A DNA stretch of 50,402 nucleotides from Dyadobacter luteus. Lineage in GTDB: Bacteria > Bacteroidota > Bacteroidia > Cytophagales > Spirosomataceae. The DNA lies in contig NZ_QNUL01000037.1 of the NCBI RefSeq assembly GCF_003383615.1, positions 1 to 50,402 of the forward strand. Direction: 5' to 3'. The position numbers and the translations under genes are program-made. Below the pieces are notes generated by a model that was not told the origin of the DNA, searched no databases, and was given only the letters and a program-made list of their open reading frames with translations. Of this stretch, positions 44,801 to 50,402 are shown piece after piece (position 1 is the first letter of the stretch; each line of letters begins with the position of its first letter).

Positions 44801-45852
44801 CCTGTTTTTAGAAAACGGTTTTGCGTGTTGGTATTAAAATGCAAAGATTTGATTTCATCTGTTGCCGGAAGCTGGGCTTGTTGAGGGAAGCGCCACTTTA
44901 TATACGAAATAGAACTTGTGCCACTGTCAGCGTGAACGGTAATGGAGAGTTTATTTCCAGTGGTAGTCGCTTTATCCAGATCTTCTTTCTGAAGTTGAAG
45001 TAAAAGAGTTTGAGGTTGGTAGTCAGTGAGTGAGATGGTAGCTAATTTTCTGCCGGGATTTTGGGAAGTTCCGGTGAAGATTTCGAGTCGATTTTGTCCG
45101 GCAGCTCGTCCGACTACTGTGATCTGTATAGTGCATTTTTCAATCAGATCCCGACGGAGGTTAGTCGTATTGATATCAATATTTTGCCAGGTATTCCTAA
45201 GAAGCGGACCTGTCCATCCTTCTCCAACATCATAAGCTGTAATGGCCATCCCGTCGTTAAAACCGGTTCCGGTCGGATAGAAAGCGCCCGTATTATAATG
45301 ACTATTAAAAACGATCTCCTTTTCTTCCAGGTGGTAATCGAGTGTATCGGTAATGGAATGAGATAGGGTGGGACTTATTCTTTTTCCTAACTGACCGTCG
45401 TTATGCCAGGTAAAAAAATAACTGGCAGTATCGGAATAGAGCGGATAACTGCCGAAGGGCATGGCTTTGGGATATACATATAAAACTGAGTCGGATACTC
45501 CATCATTTCCTTCAGCATAAAAACGGATCATATCCTGGTCATGCAGCTGATCCTGACTCTTGTTTAGCACCTCAATAGCCAGCTCTTTTTCCCTCCGAAA
45601 TATTTGAATGGAGCCTGGTTTTATTTTGTCAGTTGAAAGTCCGGCAGCTCTGAGCTCCTGTCCGGTGACACTATAGAAACCGGCTTTGGTTACGGCTAAT
45701 TTGAGATATGTTCGGGAAGGAATAGTCCACGGTTGCGCAGGAATATTTTGAGAGAGCGCAACGGATGAAAGCAGAATGATGAAAATAAACAGGAAGCCAG
45801 CAAATGAATTACTGGCTGCTTTCTTCTGCGTTATCTGCTTCTTTTCGTACAT
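41890..45852 (-). CDS. porU2: Putative type IX secretion sortase PorU2
   Basis: This 1320-residue protein has a signal peptide (FAGFLFIFIILLSSVALSQ). The gingipain-like C25 domain has His638 (TLFGHSGIDVTDVD) and Cys672 (AVIANGCASGSIFY), the same 34-residue spacing as in PorU of this window. CARDB-like Ig domains follow, and then a type A T9SS sorting domain (VLIAPNPSHTYFRF to KLILMR). So it resembles PorU but itself carries a standard sorting signal. It is known as a second sortase-like protein in Bacteroidetes; its substrates are unclear. Its start overlaps the end of folA by 44 bases. Confidence 0.88.
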   Translation of the reverse strand: MYEKKQITQKKAASNSFAGFLFIFIILLSSVALSQNIPAQPWTIPSRTYLKLAVTKAGFYSVTGQELRAAGLSTDKIKPGSIQIFRREKELAIEVLNKSQDQLHDQDMIRFYAEGNDGVSDSVLYVYPKAMPFGSYPLYSDTASYFFTWHNDGQLGKRISPTLSHSITDTLDYHLEEKEIVFNSHYNTGAFYPTGTGFNDGMAITAYDVGEGWTGPLLRNTWQNIDINTTNLRRDLIEKCTIQITVVGRAAGQNRLEIFTGTSQNPGRKLATISLTDYQPQTLLLQLQKEDLDKATTTGNKLSITVHADSGTSSISYIKWRFPQQAQLPATDEIKSLHFNTNTQNRFLKTGNTSGWKFYDITDPFNSQTVVSSPIGMPISGAQHIIAVRQYQKVNHISPVNLLQPEIISADYLILTHPEVRRTKDGSDPVKAYATYRSSVEGGGYKAAILNIQDVYDHYNGGEAGPAGIRKMIEHLSGSGKLKFLMIIGRAADPQTSRKTIDLKRKDMIPNAGWPGSDLALAMQIDSFLPNVPVVAVGRINANTAEEVDIYLRKVKQMEAEAPSAPWRKRVLHVSGGRTYKEIDTFSSYMNTFSKNLNTSYLAARVESKTKTTEEPVEYVPIEESLNKGVALVTLFGHSGIDVTDVDIGYVSDETRAYRNKPYYPAVIANGCASGSIFYSDKTISSDWILTPDRGAVLFLAHTFNGSSTALKNYTASIYEVLADSIFTSQPFGIIQREAIRRNLKSHHTLSDLITSQQMNLHGDPAIRIFPATLPDYAFDSSASSISDQNYGNISTWSDSLDIRLVINNHGRYSSQPYQLAISDATNQVLHIEARHAVALADTVSIRIKNPLSRSANLYLHATIDPDNQLQEESKRNNHLQIIQSIPQGGAFPLLPVSGFTTSQKSVDLVAQITPEILSDQLIFEWDSSLTFNSAQKQMVPLKQSIARLRFTVPDGDTNVYWRVYVPAYPHRPSVSHQILFNPGHIESLSLPEGIAFANRDQKIRLLEGDSIRCKALFQNITTIPFTDSLLVKVTHSSPTGTAISFQKIAAIKPYTNVSFSLAIPTTGTAGNHRITILFNADSLPELLSHNNEVHFSFSVTPDQTPPLLFVTFDGRIITNGEETSASPVIRITLHDENPFLIMTDTTGLWVYLKEDCLQCSEKRIGLQDAVVQSGLPNQLSITLNKLPVLTPGNYVLRVTGRDRSNNRTPEYHIRFKVSETALVKSVLIAPNPSHTYFRFQVTSLGSLPAQQMNITISDIYGRIIAQQLHLLHSGISEMIWEPADLPSGIYFYKLEISSGKTAISFAPDVNRSGKLILMR

Positions 45853-46339
45853 ACACGTTCATCGAAAAAGAGTATTCATGTTCTTCGTCAATGCCGTGGT
45901 ATTCGGAGGATTGCATTTCCCAGTCTGCCAGACTTACCGTCGGGAAAAAAGCGTCGCCTTCAATGTGGGCATGAACGATGGTGAGGAACAGCTTTTGTGC
46001 CTGTGAGATCAACTGTGCAAATACGGATGCTCCTCCAAGTACAAATACTTCATTCTCATCCGAAAGTAACGCCAGAGCATGTTCCATATCCGGTGCGTAT
46101 TGGGTGTTGCCCTGGTCAGTATGATCGCCATGATTTGACAGGATCACATTTCTATAAGTGGAATGCAGGGCGTCCGGCGCTTCATAGCTGGTTCGTCCCA
46201 TCAGAAATGCTTTTCCTTCTGTTACCTTCCGGAAGTTTTTCCACTCATCGGGCAGGTGCCATGGCAGGCTGTTTTGATTTCCGATAACATGGTTTTCACT
46301 CATGGCGGCGATCAGATATAGGGCAGGTTGTTGTTCCAA
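45809..46339 (-). CDS. folA: Dihydrofolate reductase
   Basis: This 176-residue enzyme reduces dihydrofolate with NADPH. Family motifs: LIAAMSENHVIGNQNSLPWHLPDEWKNF (catalytic acid at the Asp), FLMGRTSYEA, RNVILSN and VFVLGGASVFAQLI. It is of normal length with a slightly long acidic C-terminus. The last 44 bases overlap the start of porU2, so it heads that minus-strand operon. The plus-strand padR gene diverges from it. Confidence 0.95.
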   Translation of the reverse strand: MEQQPALYLIAAMSENHVIGNQNSLPWHLPDEWKNFRKVTEGKAFLMGRTSYEAPDALHSTYRNVILSNHGDHTDQGNTQYAPDMEHALALLSDENEVFVLGGASVFAQLISQAQKLFLTIVHAHIEGDAFFPTVSLADWEMQSSEYHGIDEEHEYSFSMNVYVRKEADNAEESSQ

Positions 46340-46471
46340 AATGAGCTTTTGTTTACGATGAATTTTTTGAAAATATAATCCAATTGAGGCACAATTCTAA
46401 ATCATCATCTATGGAGGCCGGTCAGGGCTGATTATCAACCGTTCATCATACAGAGAAAATAATTTTAGCAT

Positions 46472-46508
46472 AGTACCTTGCATCACAAAGTACCTGTGTA
46501 TACCTTTG
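46472..46508 (+). promoter_or_regulatory. padR promoter with repeated TACCT elements
   Basis: The -7 box TACCTTTG (46501-46508) fits TAnnTTTG and a TTG lies 23 bases upstream. The element TACCT occurs three times (46473, 46491, 46501), twice as AGTACCT. PadR proteins often repress themselves, so these repeats could be its operator. This is inferred from position only. Confidence 0.45.
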
Positions 46509-46578
46509 TTATGTAGAAAGTGAAAATCTTATCTATTAGCCATGAAATAAAAGTCATTAATAAACACATGAACCCAAT

Positions 46579-46941
46579 ATGAATATTGAAAATGCCCAAG
46601 TGCAGATGCGGAAAGGGATCCTGGAGTTCTGCATCCTGCACATCATATCACGAGGCGAGGTATATGCTTCTGATATGTTGGATGAGCTGACCTCGGCACG
46701 GATTATGGTGGTAGAGGGAACGTTGTATCCGTTGCTGACACGGTTGAAAAATTCGGGCTGGCTGGATTACAAGTGGGTAGAATCTTCATCGGGACCTCCG
46801 AGAAAGTATTACGTATTGACGGATGAGGGGAAGGTATTTCTGGATGCAATGCAGGCTACATGGTTTGAGCTGGCTGATTCTGTGCAAACGGTGATCCGCC
46901 GTAGTGAAGAGTTTAGCAAAAATGGCTCGCCCAATCCCTAA
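46579..46941 (+). CDS. PadR-family transcriptional regulator
   Basis: This 120-residue winged-helix protein has the PadR pattern: RKGILEFCILHIISRGEVYASDMLDEL, then GTLYPLLTRLKNSGWLDYKW (recognition helix) and the wing SSSGPPRKYYVLTDEG. A C-terminal dimer helix (AMQATWFELADSVQTVI) follows. PadR proteins usually repress nearby genes and release DNA under membrane or antibiotic stress. The next gene begins 33 bases downstream, and PadR-PspC-GIN clusters are common in Bacteroidetes, so it very likely controls those genes. Confidence 0.93.
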   Translation: MNIENAQVQMRKGILEFCILHIISRGEVYASDMLDELTSARIMVVEGTLYPLLTRLKNSGWLDYKWVESSSGPPRKYYVLTDEGKVFLDAMQATWFELADSVQTVIRRSEEFSKNGSPNP

Positions 46942-46974
46942 CTGATCAATTAAAGACATTCGATTCATATAATC

Positions 46975-49506
46975 ATGAAAAAGACAATTAGCATAAATAT
47001 AGGTGGCGTCATCTTTCACATTGAAGAAGATGGCTACGAAAAGCTAAAAGGATATCTTTCGTCAATACAAAAGTACTTTTCATCTTTTGAGGACAGCACT
47101 GAAATTCTGGCGGATATAGAAGGGCGGGTTGCAGAGCGTTTTTTGAACAAACAAAAAACGGAGTCCAAGCAGGTTATTTCATTGACTGATGTAGATGAAC
47201 TGATCGCTGCGATGGGAACAGTAGCAGACTTCGAAGCCATTGAACAGTCTGAAGATCTTATTTCTGAACCACTCACATCGACTAGCCAGAAAAGTGGTAC
47301 AGAACAACAGTTCGACGCGGCCTATTCAGCACCAGCTACTCAGCCGTCGAAAGGTACAGGTCCGCGCAAGTTGTTCCGTGATCTGCGGAGAAAACTGATA
47401 GGTGGCGTAGCCGCGGGGCTTGCGCATTATTTTACTATTGATCCGCTTTGGATAAGATTGCTATTCCTGATGATGGTAATGGGCTTTTTGCCTCTCCAGG
47501 GTGCTATGAACCTGAACATGGAAGATTTCTTCGGTCCATTGGCTGGTTTGAGTATGCTCGTATACATAGCGATGTGGGTTGCTTTTCCAGGCTCTGTTAC
47601 ACTTGAAGAGGATACAAAAATCAAGAAGTTCTATCGTGACCCGGATCGTAAAGTCGTAGGTGGTGTAGCTGCCGGTGTTGCATCTTATTTCGGAGTCGAC
47701 ATAGGTGTAGTGCGCTTTGTGTGGGTAATCTCTATTTTCTTGTTCGGAACAGGGGTATTGGCCTATATCATACTTTGGGTAATCGCACCCGTTGCGAATA
47801 CACTCACCGAAAAAATGGAGATGCAGGGAGAGCCTATTACCTTGTCCAATATTGAATCCAATATCAAGCAGAGCCTGAATCTGGATGAGAAAGGTGGGGA
47901 AGAAAACGGAATAACAAAGCTTTTGCTATTACCTTTTCGTGCCATAGCGCTTGTTATCGGAGCTTTAGGGCGAATTCTAAAAGGAATCGGTCCTGTACTC
48001 AGGATTTTCATAGGGGTGATATTGGTTGGAATTAGTGCTTTGTCGTTATTGTTTCTTCTCATCGCCGGAGCTGCTCTTTCAGGTCTAGCGAGTGTAGATG
48101 CTCTTGATGGTTTGCCGGGCCCGGTTTTGATGCTCCAGGAATTCCCAACAAGCCTAATTCTTTCATGTATTCTCGTGACGGCAGTTCCATTGATCACCGT
48201 ATTGTTGCTCGGATTAACACTTCTCTCTAATAGAAAAATCGTAAGCGGTTCAGTTTGGCTGACATTACTCGGATTATGGGTTGTAGGAATTGTGATCAGT
48301 ACGATTCAGGGAATCGCGTTCCAACGTAATTATGCGAAAAGAGGAGAACATACTGAGATCACTTACCATGCGGTGCCGGCAGGTTTACTGACGTTGGATC
48401 AGGACGATACCGATCCGGACGAGAATATCGACTTGAATATCAACCTGGCGGGAATGGCTGAAACGGACAGTCTGAAAATAGAAAAGACCATCTCAGCAAG
48501 GGGACGTAACCGTGAGGATGCGGAAAATAATGCTTCCAAAATCAGCTATGACGTTGAGATTAAAAATGACTCTGTGTTTTATTTCCATGAAGGGCCGGCC
48601 ATGGGCAAATCAGGCCCATTCCGCGACCAGCGCATTGATGTGACCATGTATGTTCCTTATGACAAACCATTTGCGATCACCCGTAATTTCTGGTATGCGG
48701 TTTCTCACTATAACGGAAATTACAACCACCTTGATAGTTACGACATGCATAGTGACGATGTAAATTGGAATTCGCTGCGTTGGGTAGTGAAGCGCGACTC
48801 TGGCCTGGTTTGTATAAACTTGCCGGAGCAGTTTATCCGGAAACATGAAAACAGGGAAGAAGATGGTCAGGATTATTCCTCTTTCGGAAATGAAGATGGA
48901 GACGTAAATCTCGGTGAGCGTGGCGAATACATCAAACAGTTTTCTGTTCCTGATTTCCAGAAGATAGATATGGGCGGAGCTTATGCCATTAGTATTCGTA
49001 GAGGTGATGAGTTCAAAGTGTCTGCCGACGGAGAGGAAAGCGATGTGGAAGATCTGACAGTTAAAGTTGAAAACGGAACTCTGATCGTAAAACGTAAGTC
49101 AGGATTTAATCTGTTTGAAAACAGAAAATGGAATAGAATCGGGGTGGTTATCACAATGCCGACTGTAGAAGAACTCTCATTGTCGGGTGCTAACAAAGCA
49201 AGAGTGTCTGGCTTTGATAACCTGAATAAATTGAACATTTCAATTTCAGGGGCCTCGAAAACAGAGATTGATGTCACTGTGAAAGATTTGACAGTAGACT
49301 TGACAGGAGCTTCTAAGGCAACATTAAGGGGAAGGGCTGAATCTGCGAATCTGGATCTTACTGGTGCCTGCAAGCTTGACGCGACCGGCATGCAAATTAC
49401 GAGAGCAGATGTGGACGCTTCCGGAGCTTCAAAAGCGCAGTTGGGTATCATTCGTGATATCAGAAAGAGTACCAGCGGCGCCAGTAAAATCAGTGTTCAG
49501 GAATAG
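46975..49506 (+). CDS. Tandem PspC-domain membrane protein with C-terminal GIN domain
   Basis: The protein has 843 residues. The cytoplasmic N-terminus (1-130) resembles a small helical regulator domain. Two PspC domains follow (about 131-207, FRDLRRKLIGGVAAGLAHYF; and about 220-272, YRDPDRKVVGGVAAGVASYFG), then three or four further membrane helices (about 315-450). A large periplasmic part ends in a DUF2807/GIN beta-helix (about 645-843) with six SGAS-like turns (SGANK, SGASK, TGASK, TGACK, SGASK, SGASK). PspC proteins sense or respond to envelope stress. The GIN domain is of unknown function. It is co-transcribed with padR and probably with the next GIN gene. Confidence 0.88.
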   Translation: MKKTISINIGGVIFHIEEDGYEKLKGYLSSIQKYFSSFEDSTEILADIEGRVAERFLNKQKTESKQVISLTDVDELIAAMGTVADFEAIEQSEDLISEPLTSTSQKSGTEQQFDAAYSAPATQPSKGTGPRKLFRDLRRKLIGGVAAGLAHYFTIDPLWIRLLFLMMVMGFLPLQGAMNLNMEDFFGPLAGLSMLVYIAMWVAFPGSVTLEEDTKIKKFYRDPDRKVVGGVAAGVASYFGVDIGVVRFVWVISIFLFGTGVLAYIILWVIAPVANTLTEKMEMQGEPITLSNIESNIKQSLNLDEKGGEENGITKLLLLPFRAIALVIGALGRILKGIGPVLRIFIGVILVGISALSLLFLLIAGAALSGLASVDALDGLPGPVLMLQEFPTSLILSCILVTAVPLITVLLLGLTLLSNRKIVSGSVWLTLLGLWVVGIVISTIQGIAFQRNYAKRGEHTEITYHAVPAGLLTLDQDDTDPDENIDLNINLAGMAETDSLKIEKTISARGRNREDAENNASKISYDVEIKNDSVFYFHEGPAMGKSGPFRDQRIDVTMYVPYDKPFAITRNFWYAVSHYNGNYNHLDSYDMHSDDVNWNSLRWVVKRDSGLVCINLPEQFIRKHENREEDGQDYSSFGNEDGDVNLGERGEYIKQFSVPDFQKIDMGGAYAISIRRGDEFKVSADGEESDVEDLTVKVENGTLIVKRKSGFNLFENRKWNRIGVVITMPTVEELSLSGANKARVSGFDNLNKLNISISGASKTEIDVTVKDLTVDLTGASKATLRGRAESANLDLTGACKLDATGMQITRADVDASGASKAQLGIIRDIRKSTSGASKISVQE

Positions 49507-49516
49507 AATACCACCA

Positions 49517-49557
49517 GGTGCCGAAGAAATAATCAGCTCTGATGCAACTTCGGTACC
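49517..49557 (+). other. Hairpin between PspC and GIN genes
   Basis: A 10-bp stem with one G-U pair (GGTGCCGAAG/CTTCGGTACC, 49517-49526 with 49548-49557) encloses a 21-base loop. No T run follows, so it is more likely an RNA-stability or processing element than a terminator. Confidence 0.4.
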
Positions 49558-49599
49558 CGTAATTACATCTTTGGACTATATTCAAAAAAATAACAGGTC

Positions 49600-50286
49600 A
49601 TGAAAGGATTCCTATTCACCGGCATTTTTGCCATTCTGCTGTCAGCAAGCGTGTATGCACAAGACAGTCGCAATTTCCAGGTTTCTGGTTTTAACAAGCT
49701 ATCCATGGGTAGTGCTTTTAAAATAGAAGTAAAACAAGGAAGCAGTTTCAGTGTAAATACGACAGGAAGAAGTGAGGATTTAAATGACCTGGAAGCAAAG
49801 GTTTCAGGAGGTGTGCTCAGGTTGAGCTATAAAGGAAATAACTGGAGTAAAAATCGTAAAACGGTGAATGTGAATATCACGATGCCGTCGTTGCAGGGAG
49901 TTGATTTCTCAGGAGCAAGTCAGGCGAATGTGGCTAAATTCTCAGGCGTTACCAATATGGCTATTGAAGTGTCAGGTGCATCAAAAGTCAATATGGAACT
50001 TGCGTCTCAGAAAACATCCATTGATCTTTCCGGTGCCTCATCTCTTACGCTGACAGGCCATAGTGATGTTTTAAATGGTGAAGTTTCCGGTGCCTCTTCT
50101 TTCAAAGGACGTGATTTTCAGTCGAAAGAAGTAAACCTTGAAGCATCCGGAGCCAGTAGCGCAGCAGTAGTAGCCGACAATGCATTACGTGCAGAAGCCA
50201 GTGGTGCAAGTAGCATTAAATATTCAGGAAAAGTGAAGAATGTACACGCAAGTACATCCGGAGCCAGTTCTGTGAAAAGAGAATAA
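49600..50286 (+). CDS. Secreted head GIN domain (DUF2807) protein with SGAS repeats
   Basis: The protein has 228 residues with a signal peptide (MKGFLFTGIFAILLSASVYAQ). The mature part is a DUF2807 beta-helix: FNKLSMGSAFKIEVKQGSSFSV opens the fold, then seven SGAS turns at intervals of about 18-24 residues (FSGASQ, VSGASK, LSGASS, VSGASS, ASGASS, ASGASS, TSGASS). The regular Ser-Gly-Ala-Ser corners stack on one face of the helix. It closely resembles the C-terminus of the preceding PspC protein, so one probably arose from the other. It lies 93 bases downstream and ends just before the contig-end repeat. Confidence 0.9.
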   Translation: MKGFLFTGIFAILLSASVYAQDSRNFQVSGFNKLSMGSAFKIEVKQGSSFSVNTTGRSEDLNDLEAKVSGGVLRLSYKGNNWSKNRKTVNVNITMPSLQGVDFSGASQANVAKFSGVTNMAIEVSGASKVNMELASQKTSIDLSGASSLTLTGHSDVLNGEVSGASSFKGRDFQSKEVNLEASGASSAAVVADNALRAEASGASSIKYSGKVKNVHASTSGASSVKRE

Positions 50287-50325
50287 TGAAGGTTCAATAC
50301 GTAGTATATGTATCAATTGCAGTTT

Positions 50326-50402
50326 AGAGGCTGTCTCAAAAGGGCAGCCTCTTTTTGCTTTTATTGGGTTGTTTATTTTTTCGAAATTGATTATCTTTAG
50401 AT
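50326..50402. repeat. Right copy of 77-bp terminal inverted repeat
   Basis: This is the exact reverse complement of bases 1-77. It includes the AGAGGCTG/CAGCCTCT hairpin; on this strand the repeat begins AGAGGCTGTCTCAAAAGGGC, the style of an insertion sequence end. It begins 40 bases after the stop of the GIN gene. Confidence 0.9.

Noticed and set aside
49900..50280. DNA repeat array at the GIN gene
   Set aside because: The repeats exist at the protein level (SGAS turns) with variable codons and spacing, so it is a repetitive fold rather than a DNA repeat.

Overview
This window reads as chromosomal DNA of a Cytophagales-type Bacteroidetes, most like Dyadobacter and relatives. That is an inference from gene content: a SusC/SusD pair under an ECF sigma/FecR pair, type IX secretion genes (porU, porV and a second PorU-like sortase), a DUF4290-murA pair, PadR-PspC-GIN genes, a Bacteroidetes-type GGGP synthase, and promoter boxes of the Bacteroidetes form TAnnTTTG. 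The two ends are a perfect 77-bp inverted repeat, which looks like a draft contig that stops in two copies of one repeated element.

Layout. 1-2197: contig-end repeat, a two-ORF ISL3/ISAon1-type insertion sequence (about 165-1598), a remnant of an IspD/TarI-type cytidylyltransferase, and degenerate DNA. 2198-13622 (+): ECF sigma factor, FecR anti-sigma, SusC with an N-terminal STN signalling domain, SusD, then a secreted PQQ-type sugar dehydrogenase fused to PKD and cytochrome c domains, and a Tat-exported TIM-barrel isomerase. Together they form a self-regulated uptake and oxidation locus. 13848-17816 (-): HupE/UreJ-type membrane protein, M1 aminopeptidase and a D-2-hydroxyacid dehydrogenase broken by an in-frame TGA just before its catalytic His. 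18002-23099: a small secreted protein (+), then a TonB-dependent receptor and an IPT/TIG lipoprotein (-). 23297-24787 (-): M14 carboxypeptidase.

25023-28145 (+): a partial histidine operon, hisH-hisA-hisF-hisIE. It is preceded by a previously unlisted His-rich leader peptide and a textbook attenuator, with mutually exclusive antiterminator and terminator pairings. This is the most interesting regulatory element in the window. Two holin-family membrane genes, a small membrane protein and a GGGP synthase follow.

30316-38509: a small Asp/Thr/Ala-rich lipoprotein, a SprT-like protein, porU, porV, an M16-family subunit without the zinc motif, and a convergent photolyase. 38754-46339: a DUF1080 protein (+) faces a minus-strand run folA - porU2 - DUF4290 - murA; this MurA carries Asp at the fosfomycin-target Cys position. 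46579-50286 (+): PadR regulator, a tandem-PspC/GIN membrane protein and a secreted GIN-domain protein built of SGAS repeats.

No tRNA, rRNA, CRISPR array or prophage was seen. Start codons were often moved inward from the longest open frame to the residue where a signal peptide or family N-terminus begins; each entry says so.
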